Assembly: GCA_022496805.1 (NCBI GenBank)
Contig: CM040102.1
Location: 5,939,001 to 6,003,000 of the forward strand
Direction of reading: 5' to 3'
Source: Pohlia nutans
Lineage: Eukaryota; Streptophyta; Bryopsida; Bryales; Mniaceae
Length of the DNA: 64,000 bases
Position numbers and translations under genes: made by a program. Below, piece by piece: positions 9,926 through 22,018 of this stretch. Below the pieces are notes generated by a model. That model did not search any database. It was not told the origin of the DNA and saw only the letters and a list, made by a program, of their open reading frames with translations. Position 1 is the first letter of the stretch; the number at the start of each line of letters is the position of its first letter.

Positions 9926-12397
9926 TCACTCGTGGACGTCGCTAGAGTCCTGGGTCATGCCTGGTGAGCGGATATCTGGAGGCATTCCTGAGAAGTCGAA
10001 TCCCAGAGAGTGTGGTGAAGAGATTACTGGTAAGTCGACTGGGGTGTTGTCGACCGATGGTGTAGGTGCTGTCGTCATCTGGTCGGGTGCTAGGGGCTGC
10101 TGATCCTGCTGTTGCTGTGGAGAAGGAGGGTGCTGAGCTGCTGGGTGCTGTTGCACCGTGTCTTGAGGGTTGACTGGCGGGGGCTGCTGGTCTTGTTGCT
10201 GCTGATCGCGATCCTCGTCTTCATTGGTCGACTCGCTGTCGTCTTCGTCGTCGTCCTCACTTAACTTGACGTCGGTAGTCAAGACCTCGTCGTCGTCAGT
10301 CGACTGGTTCTCCCAGAGCGAATGGTCGGGTTCGAGGTGGCTCGTATCCTTCTCTTCGTCTTCGTCGACTGCTGGAATCTCCAAGTCCGGGTGGTCGAGC
10401 TGAATTTGGTCGAGTTGCCTGCGGTACATGTTGAGCTGGTGGCGGTCGGTGCTGAGGGTGTGCTTGAGAACCTCGATGCGGTTTCTTGCCTTGAGCCGGA
10501 GTCGGTACTTGCGCGCTCGAAGTTTGTGGAATTGCAGCTCCGGACTTGCAAATTGGTGGGACTTCTCCTCGTTGTCTTGGAGTAGTAGGTCGAGTCGGTT
10601 GTTGGAGTCGACTATGTCCCTCCGAGCTTGCTGAAGACTGAGCTGGGTTGCTGCTACCTCGGCTCGTGCCGCTCCGAGTTCGTTTCGGGCTACCACGAGC
10701 TCGCTCTGGTGTTTTTGTTCCTGCTGTCGATTGGTGTGGAGGTCGGCTTCTAGCTGGGCCAGTCTGTTGTCGGTCTGGCTCTTCTCCTCCGTGACGGTGG
10801 TGAGAGTAGTATGGAGTCTTGCCAGTTCGTTAGTGAGGTTGTCGACCTGTTGCTTGTATGTTGTGGAGTCCTTGGTCAGTCGACTACTCTCCTATTGGTG
10901 GCGGTCGAGCTCAGCTTGAAGGGTGGTTTTTGCTTGAACCGCCTCAAACAAGAGGAGGTTCACTCGGGAGCCGACATCCTCGAGTCGACTTACTGCTCCT
11001 TGGACGTCCTCCAGGCGCTGGCGCCAATGCATCGCTAATGTCGTGGCTCGTGATGTTGGTGAGTTGGGTGCGGGTCGATTGACTCCGGGTGATGGCGGAG
11101 GTCGAGTCGTGGGGGAGACAGGCGGTGGCTGGCGAAATTCGCCGGTTGGTGCCGCTCCATATGCCGCTTCGAGGTTGAGCGGCGCAAAGTTGGATAGAGA
11201 GGGCGGAGGTGTGTCAGAGATGGGGGTCTCACTTGGCGTTGGTGGTGGAGTCAACTGTGCCTCGCTGTCGGATGAAGTTAGGTCGACATGTCGAGGTATA
11301 AACTAACTCAGTGGGGTGAGTCGGCCTCGCTTGGCACGCTTCTCTTGTCGCTCCTGGTCCCGCTTGCGTGCGTGTGAGGAGCGTGTCTCCCTTCGCTCTG
11401 TGGTCGGTTGACTCCCGGTAGTGGCTGTTGGTGCCACTGGGTCGGGTGTGGTTTGTCGACTAGGGGGTCGAGCAGTCGATGTTTAGCCTAGGTCGACTGG
11501 TCGGGGAGGCCGAACATGGTCCTTCGATGTGCGGTCGGCTCCAAGCCCGCCTTGGAAAACGATGTAGTCAGGTCCTCTGGAGCTGTTTTCCGAGTTCTCC
11601 GACTGTCGACGTCGATCTTTGGTGTTCTGCTGGGCGACTGTTTGGTGTGCATACTCCTCGTCAGTGCTAGGAAAATAAGACTCAAGGAGGAAGTCCAATA
11701 CCTCGGCTGAAGGGCAGATCGTGGTCTTCGTGGTCTGCATCGTCTTGATGTCGATGGCGATTGAGTTGAACATCCATGTCGCCCAGTCCCATTGCATGGC
11801 GCGGTCGATTAGGGCCTCGACTGTGCACACTACGTCGAGCATTTCCTTGCTGATGTAGGTCGTCTTGCGTTTGAACCCGAGGCCTTGAATGAATGCCGTC
11901 AATTGCCTGTGGTGTTCGGGTTTGCAGTGGCAGATGCTGTAGCCCTCAGCAGTCTTGCCGGCTGCAGAATACTCTTCTAACCGACCCGGTGGGTACTCCG
12001 CAGGGTCGATTGGCTGTATAGTAATGCCAAATGGCAGGTTGAGAACCTCGTGAATTACAGTCGGGTCGACTGTGACTGTATGTGTGCGGACTCGAGCGGT
12101 GATCGACTTGTTGGGGAGGTCGACTATCGCGGCGTTGACGAACTCCTCGATCAGCTCCATGCGTGGCGCGCGTTGAGGGTTGTCCCAGTTGAGTGCTACA
12201 AAGTCTGAAACGCCGATCCCCTTGATGAAATCGGCCTCGGTCGTGTGTTCAGTGGCGTACTCGCGCCATTCCCGAATCGGCCGCATTGACTGAAAGGCAA
12301 GGGTTTTGTAGAGTCCCTCCCTAGTGCGGATCGGAATTTCGTAAGTTGGTGGTGCGGAGGACCAGAGGCGTCGGGGGCCGCGATCAGTCGACTTGCC
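9926..12397 (-). pseudogene. Extra reading frame after integrase, broken
   Basis: One reading frame stays open on the - strand from about 12,397 to the stop at 9,926, apart from three in-frame stops: TAA at 11,483-11,485, TAG near 11,303-11,305 and TAG at 10,892-10,894. About 820 codons. The N-terminal part (to about 11,700) is globular, with features such as PTVIHEVLNLPFGI that recall the 'putative plant transposon protein' domain of plant LTR elements (PF20167-like; my recognition, unverified). It is followed by a proline-rich stretch, a long coiled coil (about 10,990-10,430: LQQARRDIVDSNNRLDLLLQD and similar) and an acidic, glutamine-rich tail. The position corresponds to the env-like frame of Athila elements. 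I see no transmembrane segment or signal peptide, so an envelope role is not supported. No clear ATG at the true start; the first in-frame ATG is at 12,286. Confidence 0.7.
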
Positions 12398-12895
12398 TTA
12401 CGCCATCGATCGGTCGGCTGCAAATCTGCGCACAAGGAGACAAGAGAAAGGCCGGCGTAGTGCCGAAGTCGGTTCGCACACAGTCGGCTGCAGTGGCGAT
12501 GGGCGCGGTCGTTTCCTACTCAGTCTACTCTCGATTATCTCTTGCACAGTCGGGCTACGGGGTCGCTTGACTACTCTTCGCCGTTCTACTCGTGATTGTC
12601 TAAATTGCTTGCTAAGAATGCATAAAGCAAGAGCCGCGGAGTGGCGGTCGGCCGGAGGAGAAGGGAAGGAGGGAGGAGAGTGAGCAATGGGAAATAGGAG
12701 GTGGGCGGCCTGTGGGTCGGCTGGAGAGGAAGCTAATGGCGAGGAAGCAAGAGGAGGAAGAAAGGGTGCGGCTATAGTGCTAAATACTTGCCCTATGGGC
12801 CTTGCATTCAAAACTGAGAGGATAGGTGAGGGCGGCGGCCATAAATATGGCGGCTCTTCTAGGATTTGACCGGTCGGGTTGACCAGTCGGGTTGA

Positions 12896-15800
12896 TCAGT
12901 CGAGTCGACCAACGGCAACTAGGTCGGGTCGGGTCCGTTGCTGTCGGTTGGGCTCATCTTCATTCTGTTCTAGTGTGGACCTAATCTCTGATTTGCTTGT
13001 GAGGGGGCTAGTCAATTCGGTTGGAGGTTGATCGCCTAGGACTTGGTAGGGTTTGAGTTTGTTGACGTTGACCACTACCGGGTCGGGGTCAAAGTGCTGA
13101 ATGCTGACTAGGAGGATAGTGTTGTTGGGAAGGGTATACTGGACACGATACGGGCCGAACCATTTGCTACGAAGTTTACCGGTATGGACATTTGTCCCTT
13201 TTGGGTGCCAGAGGACGTAGTCGCCTACGTTGTATAGAGTCGACTGGCCTTGGGTCTGGGCCCACTATGCTCGGTTCCACTATTGTGCGCCGTGGTGGGT
13301 GGCTACTGTCAGGCGGGTCTCGTCTAATTTCTCGAGTTCGGCGACTCGGGCTGCTAGTACTCGCCTGGGAGTGAAGTCGGTAGTCGATGTCGACCATTGG
13401 GTCGGGATGATGTATTCGGTTGGCATCAATGGCGTCAGACCATACACCAATTGGAAAGGTGTGTGGCCCGTGCCAACTTTGTATGCCGTTCGGTAAGCAA
13501 ATAGGGCTGTGTGGAGCTGTAAGTCCCAGTCGGTTCGATTCTCGTTGACTAGCTTCTGGAGCATCCGGACTATGACCTTGTTGGTCGACTCGGCTTGGCT
13601 GTTGCCTTGCGGATAGTATGTTGTTGAAGTCGTGTGTCGAAGTAAAAAATGCTCGGTGAGAGTGTGTACCGTGTTGTTGATAAAATGGGTACCTTGGTCG
13701 CTGACTAGGTGGAGAGGACATCCAAACCGGGTAAGGATTGCCTCGTACAGGAATTGTGCGGTCTCCCTGGCGGTGTTTCCTCGGAGAGCTCTAGCCTCGA
13801 CCCATTTGGTGGCATAGTCGGTAGCCACCAAAATGTATCGACAGGCTGTACGTCGGGTCTTCTTGACGAGGCCTATGAAGTTGAGTCCCCATTTCATAAA
13901 CGGTTCTGCGGGTAGTTGGGTGACGAGCTTCGAGGAGACTGTCTTGGGTAGTCCACCTGTCATCTGGCATTCATGACACGACTGGCAGTACCGGACAGCG
14001 TCTTGGTGTAGAGTCGGCCACCAGTAGCCTGCGTCTAGTATTTTCCGGACAGTGATGTCATGAGAAAAATGTCCTCCCGCGTTGCCTTTGTGTAATTCTT
14101 GGAGGATTGTTGTCGGCTGACTGCCGGTCAGGACTTGTCGGAGCTGGTGGTCCTTGCCAAGTCGGTACAGTTGTCCGTCGAGTACTTGGTACGGAATGGC
14201 TTTGTGAGCGATTCGCTTGCGAGTCTCCTTTGTCATGTGGGTTGGAAAAGTCCCGGTAGTCAAGTAGTCGACTATCGGGTGTAGCCAGTCGGGTTCGGTG
14301 TAAAAGAGTTGTGCGTCGACTGTCTGGTCGGGTATGCCTATGGCTGGCTCGGCCCCTTCATTTCTTGATAGTGCGTTGGCTACTCCATGTGTTTTTCCTG
14401 GTTTATAAACCACAGTGAAGTCGAATTCAAGAAACAGTAGTAGCCAGCGTGCTAGTCGACCTGATACCTGAGGTTTGTTGATCAAGTACTGGAGCGCCAG
14501 GTGGTCGACATAGAAGACGAATTTATTACCTAGGAGGTAATGGCGGAATTTGTTGATGGCGTACACCATTGCGAGGGCTTCCTTCTCGGTTGTTGTATAG
14601 TTCTTCTCTGCTTTGTTGAGTAGTCGGGAAGCGTAGGCTATCAGCTGGTCGATGTTGCCGGTCGGGTTCTGTGCTAGCATCGCCCCGACTGCTATGTCAG
14701 ATGCGTCTGTGTGTATGTGGAAGTCGAGTGACCAGTCGACTCCGATCAGGATTGATGCAGTCTGGTATTGATCCTTGATGGTCTGGTATGCTGTTGCGCA
14801 CGCCGGCGTCCAGTCAAACGGTTCGCCTTTCCTGGTCAGTTTGGTGATGGGTTCCATGATGGCAGCATAATTTTTGATGAAGCATCGGTTGAACTGGGCT
14901 AGTCCGTTGAACCTCTGAATGGCTTTGACGTCCTTCGGTGATGGCATGTCGACTAGGGCCTGAATTTTCTTTGGATCCGGAAACTTGCCTTCCCGTCCTA
15001 CAATACAGCCCAAAATTACACCAGAAGGAACATAGAAGATACACTTTTCTGGATTGAAGCTTACCCCGTACTGTCGACATCGGTCGAAGACTAGTCTGAG
15101 CTTCGGTAGGTGGGAGTCGATGTCGATGTAGACACTGAAATCGTCTAGGAATAGCTTCATGAAGTCGCCTAGGTACTCTTTGAAGATTTGGTTGACGATG
15201 CGCTGGTAGGTAGGCGGGGCGTTCTTCAATCCGAACGGCATCACGATCTATACATACGCGCCCCACTCGGTGATGAACGCTGTTTCGGGGCGGTCGGTCG
15301 GGTCGATCCGTACCTGGTAGTAGCCTGAGAAGCAGTCGACGAAGGAGTAGGCTTCATAGCCTATGACTGCGTCGAGTACCTCTTCCGTGAACGGAAGGGG
15401 GTACGGGTCTTTCTTGGTTGCTGCATTAAGTCGACGGAAATCTACGCATATCCGTAGTTTCCCATTCTTTTTGGGGACCACAACTATTGGGGATAGCCAT
15501 ATCGCCTGGTTGACTGGTGCGATGAACCCTGCTTTTAGAAGCCGTTCCAAGTCGTCCTTCACGGCTTGTGCATAGTTTGGGTTCATCGGGTATCTTGCCT
15601 GGTGACTAGGGGAGATGGTCGGGTCGAGCTCGATCCGATGAGTCGCTATGTGTTCTGGTATACCTCGCAGATCTTCGTAAGAAAAGGCGAAAATGTCGAT
15701 GTATTCCTTAAACAGGGATTCTGCGCTAGCTCTGAGACTAGGGCTCAGATTCGCGTTCAGCTTCAACAGCTTGGGGTCGGTAGAGGTACCGACGTTGACA

Positions 15801-15918
15801 TGGTCGAGTCGATCCTCCTCATTGTGATTCCAATGGGCAATGTCCATGAATCACAGCTTGTCTTGTATTGGTGTCTCGTCTACCAACATTGTTCCTAGTC
15901 TACGTTGAATACCTTGGT
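12896..15918 (-). pseudogene. pol: reverse transcriptase, RNase H, integrase
   Basis: A single frame to the TGA at 12,896-12,898, interrupted by TGA at 15,851-15,853, TAG at 15,245-15,247, TAG at 13,280-13,282 and TAG at 13,265-13,267. It encodes RT (KKNGKLRICVDFRRLN; first catalytic Asp in SFVDCFSGYYQ; catalytic pair in FLDDF), RNase H (HIHTDASD, TEKEALAMVYAI), an HHCC zinc finger (GHFSHD...CQSCHEC) and the integrase core with its DDE residues in VATDY, VSDQGTHF and GNSQAEST. A C-terminal GKLRSKWFGPYRV block follows; no chromodomain seen. The stop at 15,245 lies within the RT domain just ahead of MPFGL, so no full-length enzyme can be made. Upstream the pol frame is +1 relative to gag and overlaps its end. 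Confidence 0.92.
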
Positions 15919-15920
15919 GC

Positions 15921-18900
15921 CTAGGGGTACTGGCCGTCGTAGTCGGTTTCGTTCCAAGCTGGTCGACTAATGACTCGGTAGCTAGGAGGTTCCAGTCGAT
16001 TGTGCCCATTGTGTGGGTCGGATGCCATCAAGATTTCTTCCTCTTCATCGGTGATACCTTCCGCGAAGTTGTAACAGACTAGAGCATGTGGTGTAACCGC
16101 CTCGTATCCTAACTGTCCATTTATCTTGACGGTCTTGACGGTGCCATTGCCCATGATCTGCACTTCATTATTGCCCCAGTCGTGTATGACTTTGGCATGT
16201 CGAAGCCAGGGTCGACCGAGTAATAACCGGTAGTCTGACTTGACTGTCGAGCAGTCGATGACTATAAGCGTGACTATGTAGGGGATGCCATGAATGTGAA
16301 TTTTGACATCCCTGATCAATCCTTTGGGTCGTGCTATGGTGCCATTAGCCATCTTGAGGTTGAATGGTGTGGGTGACGGTTTGGCTAGTCCCAACCGCCG
16401 GCGTTCATCTTCGGTGATCACATTGACGCCGGAACCGCCATCGATCAGAACATCGTCGACCATGTTTTTACCGACTGAGACTGTGATGACTGGCATGTGT
16501 TTGTCGATGACTGCTGCAGCGGCGATCGTCACCTCCTCTGTAGTCAAGTAGGGTAACTCTGGAGTCGACTCTGGGTCTGGATGAGTTAGTCGATCCCGAA
16601 CCAGTTTGGTGAGGGTCGGTGATAACTGTAGTAAGTCACGGATGGAAACCTGCAATTTGCAGTCTTGGAGTTGATCGAGGATCTGCTGCTGGACGGCGCC
16701 AAATGCGATGCTGCCTTGGTCGACTGTGGCCAGAGTCGGTTGGTCTGGGTTGTCTTCAGGGGTGATCGTTTGTTGCGGTAATGCATCTGCGTCCCAGTCG
16801 AGTGAGGGCGAGTCCTCAGTCGACTTTGGGTCTTTAGTGGAAGTTGTTGTTTCCAACTCGGCTTGGAGTTGACGAACTTCCTGCATCATTTGATCACGTA
16901 GTAGTACTTGGGCAGTCCAGTCGGTCTTCTCCGTAGTTTTGTTAGGAGTCGGCTGGTTGGTAGTCGACTGGCTTCTGGTAATCGCTGCGACCGTTAGGAC
17001 ACCAACCGTAGTGTTCAGTAGTTCTTCAATGACTACTGACAACGTGTTGGGCTTGGTCTCGATCTGCTGATTAAGGAATTTGATGACCTTCGGATCCTTC
17101 AGTAGGAGACACATGTGTGTCGGGTGGTCCAAGTTTTTGCAAAGAGAGCAAGGGAATATCCGTTGTGGTGTGCTATCGCGGGGTGATCGACTCCTTGATT
17201 CGGCGGTAGTCGACACTGGTGTGGCTGCTGCTACTGGGGCTGTCCTATTAGCCGCCGCACGCCTTTTTCCGATCTCGCTCTCTGGATTGAGCCAGCAATC
17301 GCGTTCGAAATGGCCTGGCTTCTTGCATCGGTTGCAAAATGCTTGTTTGGTAGTCTCGTTTCGCTCGGTAGAGGTCGAGTCGGGTTCCTTAGGTAGTCCG
17401 CTTTCTGCAAGCTTAGCCGATTTCTTGGCCTGGGCTAGTGTCGATCTTGGTAGTCCGACTGTGGCTACCTGCAGATACTTCAACAAACCAGCTCGAAAAT
17501 TGCTTAGTAGGAAATTATCAGCCGGAAGGACCTCAAACTGGCTGGCTAGTTTCATCATCCGTTCATAGTAATCGTCAACCGACTCTTAGGCATCCTGTTT
17601 CATACTGCGGAAACGTAGGTAAGCCTAGTCATCATTGTCGATATCCTGGTAGCGGTGTTTGAAGGCATCGAGGATTCCGTGTAAGTCTTGGTGTGGGTAT
17701 GACGTTCGTTGCGTCGAGAACCAATTATAGTTAGCAGCAGCGACTAGTGAATTTCCAAATAACGCTATAGTAATAGTCGAATCGGTTTCGCCATTCAAAG
17801 TAAGGGCATTGAGAAATCGATGGACATGCGTAATGGCACACTTACCTTCTTTGTAGGTAGGCATCGCTACCGGTTTCCGAGCAGTCGTCCGAGTCGGGAG
17901 TGTAGTTGCTGGGTAGGAAGGCTGCTGCTGCATCTGAGCTGTAGGTACCGAATAGCCTATCGACCGAGGGTTGTATAGTGCGCATTGTTCGAGAAGGTGA
18001 CCATAGCCGCCACAAGATGCACACATAGGTATGGTGGGCTGGTACTGGGTCACAGTCGGTAGGACTGGTGGCTGGGAAGCTACCCGTTGATTGTATGGGT
18101 TTTGTGGCATGGGCCTATTATGCGTCTGTGAAAACGATGGTTGATTGATAGGTTGAATCATAGGAATGCCTATCGCTGGTTGAGTTTGGTAACCAGGTGG
18201 TAGACTAGTCCGAGGGGTCGACACTCTGGGGGTTGTAGTGTGGACTACCCTTGGCTGATCTATGTATAGAATATTCGGCTCATGAATATGAGTGCGGATA
18301 TTCGGGAGACTGGGTCGAGTAACATCCGGTCGATTGGTTGGTTAGATTGATAGATCTGTCTGATCCTATCGACTAGGTCATTATCAAAGCCGTCTATGCC
18401 AGTCGGGTATGGGTTGTCGGTACTCGGTGATCCGGGTCGACTATTCATTTGACCAAGAGAACTGGGTTCCTGGTGAAATGTAAGCGACTAGTCCGGTCGA
18501 CCTGGTTGAGATTCCGAGTGTAGTTGCTCAGATGTCAGGTTCTGGCTGGATAAAAGACCGGCCAGTTGGGAGTCTAATTCATCCCTATTACGACGTAGTT
18601 GTTCTATTTCTAATTGTCGTTGATACGAAATGATGGGAGGTTCGGTAGCGTACCTTACTAGTCGTTGATGCGCACTGGAAGGTCGTTCCGGTAAGTCGAG
18701 CGGGTCGTCCAAGACCCTTCGTGGAGAAGTCGGGTTCGACCTTGTTTGGAACACCACAGTCGGGTGGATTTGATGATTCGTGGTATACATGGTCAATAGT
18801 ATGGCCAGGGGTCGGGTTGGCATATTTGGGATGCCTCGTCCCATTGGTACCGAAGTTTCGTGAAAAATGGTACCTTCCGGGGTATTCATCCTTCCCTGTG

Positions 18901-19138
18901 TGAACTCCATGTAGTGTTGTAAAGACGGGTCGGTAGAGGTCGATGCTGCGACTTGCCGCCGAATCTCGTATGTTGGTCGGGGATCTATTCCCGTGGTAGT
19001 CTCATGGACTACTGTCGGTGGAACGGTCTCCGACTGTAAATTTCGCCATTCTCTGTGAAAACGTGGGTTAGAGAGCTGGTCGGCAGTTACTTCGACTGGT
19101 AAGGGAGAACCGGTAGTTCGTGTACGCGGTCGTTCCAT
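15921..19138 (-). pseudogene. gag-protease region, broken
   Basis: Three pieces. 19,138-18,260 is one frame with TAG at 18,488-18,490 (low-complexity N-terminus with a short coiled coil). A frame change around 18,300 leads to 18,224-17,625 and then, in the same frame after a TAG and a TAA (17,625 and near 17,585), to 17,558-15,921. The capsid-like part spans the break (THVHRFLNALTLNG...RFRSMKQDA...DDYYERMMKLA). Three CCHC zinc knuckles are visible: CASCGGYGHLLEQC (17,982-18,023), CNRCKKPGHFERDC (17,295-17,336) and CSLCKNLDHPTHMC (17,109-17,150). Near residue 373 of the last piece LIDGGSGVNVI is a retropepsin-type active site with DGGS in place of the usual DTG/DSG, followed by LLGRPWL. Confidence 0.85.
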
Positions 19139-19157
19139 ACTAGCGACGCGGCAGTTA

Positions 19158-19535
19158 TCTGATCTAGATCTGGATCTGGGATTTAGATCTGACTCTGCTA
19201 GGTAGGTCGGGCTCTGAGATCTGTTTGGCTAGTCTTTTGTGTTGGCCTAGTCGGTTGCTCTTTGGCACCGTAAACCCTGTTCACAAACTGCTATTACAGA
19301 TTCCTGGTCAGTAGCATTATCGACTATTGACTACCCTGGTCGACTGTTACACAGAATGATCTCCGAGGCTCTTTTCGGCTACTCGGGCTGTGGATTTTTC
19401 TCAAGACATATGATTTTCGTGTAGGAAGCAGATGGCTGCTGTTTCATAGGGACATATAGCGCCTAGCGATAGTCGACAGGATCGACTAGGATCTAGATCT
19501 GGATCTAGATCTAGATCTGGATCTGACTAGCCCAA
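19158..19535. repeat. GATCTA/GATCTG hexamer runs in the 5' leader
   Basis: Two clusters of short GATCTA/GATCTG repeats (about 19,160-19,190 and 19,490-19,528) in the untranslated leader between the 5' LTR and gag. Possibly a structured leader; no known motif. Confidence 0.6.
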
Positions 19536-19565
19536 CAGAAAGACTAGCGTCTGAGCTGAACTTTG

Positions 19566-19577
19566 CATGGTCGCCAA
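19566..19577 (-). promoter_or_regulatory. Candidate primer-binding site
   Basis: Just inside the 5' LTR the - strand reads TTTGGCGACCATGC. TGG is the expected complement of a tRNA CCA end. I could not match the rest to a particular tRNA. Confidence 0.5.
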
Positions 19578-19578
19578 A

Positions 19579-20120
19579 TGTTAAAGGGGTTTTCTAGGAA
19601 CCGACCCTAAACGAATGAAGCTACTCCGCCCAAGACTATTCCATTCTAGACTAGTTTCTAAAGATTGAGAGGAGTAGTAAGAGGTTTCTACTAAGAAGAA
19701 CGGACTGTCGGCTAAGGAAAAGCACCAGTATGCTAGTAAGTCAACTCCTGCATACCCACAGACTACTGCAACTAACCAAGATACAACCCTAAGGAATGAT
19801 TCAAGAGCAGGAAGCAGCAGTAGTCTAACAGCAGTAGTCTAACATACTAATGCGCACAAGAAGAGTTGAAGACAAGAATGAAGTACAACTGAGGTTGCCA
19901 AGAAGATGTACAAATGGTATAGCAACAACTCTCCCGAAGAGAGTGAAGGTACATATAGGAGACTGGTCTGACAGTGTGTCAGACTGGTCGACCGGAAAAG
20001 TCGGGTCGACCAGTCGGTTCCAGCCTGTACTGCCACGTATCGCCTGCCGGGTCTATTCCTGCCGGGTATAGACTAGCCTACTCTTAGCCTAAGGGAATAT
20101 CAACTAATATTCGGTTAACA
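19579..20120 (-). repeat. 5' LTR of the retrotransposon
   Basis: 542 bp, TGTTAAAGGGG to CGGTTAACA, followed directly by the GAATT target duplication. It should carry the promoter; I did not identify a convincing TATA box. Confidence 0.95.
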
Positions 20121-20125
20121 GAATT

Positions 20126-20758
20126 GATATACAAATGAAAGTTCTATATTTCTAAATTTAGAATTCATCCGTGCCGTTTGCTTCACTAATACTATCACCA
20201 ATATTTAATTATAAAATTTGAATGTTAAAATTAAAAATTCCTACTAAATTTCATTGCAAACAAAATTTTAATATTTTTTGAGCAAAATTTGTTGGAATGA
20301 ATTTGAAATGAGATACTCTTAAACGTAGTGATTCTTTGAAATTTTTGTGTTTCTTAAATCTATGACCTCATTTATGCAAGGCCACTTTTGAACTGTAGTT
20401 CATGCAATTTTGGCTTGGTAATTACTTGACATACTTCTACATTTGTAATTTTATAAAAATATGTAATCAAACATGACTAAATTAAACCGTTAGATAGGAC
20501 AACAACTTGGTGAAGAATCTCCAAAAAATTGAATGACTTTCATCCAAACATTGATAAGAACGTAGGGCGGGTTTGAATTTGTTAGTCGTCCAATTTCCGG
20601 ACATTGTGACATTGAGGAGTTAGATCGAGGTTGCTATAATCCAATTTACTAATTGTGCAGTAATTCAAATGGTTAATTTATTTCTTGAAAGTTGATGTAA
20701 ATGTTTTGACCAGGGATTCTAACTTGAGTGTAAAGTAAGGGGTACACTTGCCGTCAGT
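20126..20758. other. AT-rich intergenic DNA
   Basis: No gene or bounded repeat seen in this stretch to the right of the LTR element. Confidence 0.5.
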
Positions 20759-20762
20759 TTAA

Positions 20763-21116
20763 TCCTTAAACGTTAAAAAGCCCTACGAGTTTTTTATAAA
20801 GGAATAATTGAGAAAAAAGTAGATTTTTTCAACCAAATCAAGCGAAGATTGATGCGTTGGAAAGCTATTGAAAAAGCAATATAAATTGCAATTTTGCGCC
20901 TCATTTGGGAGATTGTAGCAATCAATCAAAGCCGTTATTAAAATGAACAACAGTTGAGGTTGAGGCAACACACGTCATTTCTTGAAAAGTGCTGTAGTGC
21001 CATAGTCTCGGCTATAGTGCCGCAACAATACTGGCCAATAGAGCCGTTTTTGTTTTTCTCCAAAAATTTAGATGCCTTCTGAACTGCTCCGCCTAGGCCC
21101 TCTTGACGTTTAAGGG
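20763..21116. mobile_element. TTAA-type element, 354 bp
   Basis: Flanked by TTAA (20,759-20,762 and 21,117-21,120). Ends TCCTTAAACGTTAAAAAGCCC and, inverted, CCCTTAAACGTCAAGAGGGCC. No coding capacity. The right TTAA is also the first four bases of the next repeat (21,117-21,458), so this element may have landed in that repeat's end. Confidence 0.75.
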
Positions 21117-21458
21117 TTAAGCATTTCAACCTACTTGGAGCGCTTATTTTCAATGATAAAAATTACAACATATAAAACTTTGGGTTTAATAACCAAGCTC
21201 CATTTTTAATTAATTTTTCCACAATTTATGATTTTGTTATAAATTTTCAAACTTAGTATGCATAGACCACTATTGATGTTAGTAGGTGAACCAATAACTG
21301 TCTTTCATTCCTAGTCTAATTAGATTGCTAACTTGGTATTCATAATTAATGCTAATTAATGCTTGTGATAACTAGATTGGAGACTCTTGAAGTTCAAACA
21401 AGTGCTTTAATAGGTGACCACAATTGATACCTAACAGTTTCTGGTGCTTATACCTTAT
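21117..21458. repeat. Dispersed repeat, copy A
   Basis: About 340 bp from TTAAGCATTTCAACC to GGTGCTTATACCTTA, matching 45,707-46,026 in inverse orientation over its whole length, with clear but diverged identity (for example the shared block around GGTTTAATAACCAAGCTC). Both ends of the 45.7-kb copy begin TTAAG, so it may be another TTAA-type MITE. Confidence 0.7.
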
Positions 21459-22018
21459 AGAGCCCAAAGTTGATGGCTTTTTGAGATGGAGGGATGTATT
21501 GGTGACCAATCTTCATAAATTTGGTTATATTTAGTTTTTGTTAATGAAAAATCAAATTGTTTTCCAAATATAGAACAAAAGAAATTTTAGCAACTTTTGA
21601 AGTGATTTTGAGTGCATTCACAATAAAAAGAGTCAACGGCGCCAAAATTTAAGAACTCTTAATGAATGCTTAGGAAATGATATCTTCAATTTATATAGAT
21701 ATCAAAAAAATTAAGTCATTTTGCAACATATTAAGGAAATTTTAGTCTTTATTAAGTACTAGTTACGACCACATTTTAATTCAATTGTAGCACCAATAAT
21801 TTCTCAAACATCATCGAAAAGTAGTATATGGTAGAATGACATATAATATATGTATTTATTAATTTATATGGCATTATCAATTCAAATGATAATTTTTTGC
21901 TAAATGATTTATAAATTATAATCACTAGTTTCAGTTTTGGCTCGAGTTTTGGTGGCTCCTATTACTATAAATGTACCCTTTTAGCATAATTTTTCACATA
22001 TGAATTTAGCAACATTGG
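21459..22018. other. AT-rich intergenic DNA
   Basis: No gene or bounded element seen. Confidence 0.5.

Larger units (their letters stand above)
9253..20120 (-). mobile_element. Athila-like Ty3/gypsy LTR retrotransposon, 10,868 bp
   Basis: Bounded by direct LTRs of 542 bp each and by a perfect 5-bp target duplication, GAATT (9,248-9,252 and 20,121-20,125). The LTRs begin TGTTAA and end TTAACA. Order on the - strand is 5' LTR, gag-protease, reverse transcriptase, RNase H, integrase, extra reading frame, 3' LTR, which is the Ty3/gypsy gene order. The RT motif FLDDFSVY and the long extra frame after integrase resemble the plant Athila lineage. By eye the LTRs differ at about 12 of 542 positions, so the insertion is fairly young, yet every reading frame is broken. 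The element is rich in the palindrome GTCGAC in coding and non-coding parts alike, unlike the AT-rich flanks. Confidence 0.95.

Noticed and set aside
10279..12811. Open frames on the + strand and alternative - frames inside the LTR element
   Set aside because: They overlap the extra reading frame and reflect its GC-rich, GTCGAC-rich composition; no domain is visible.
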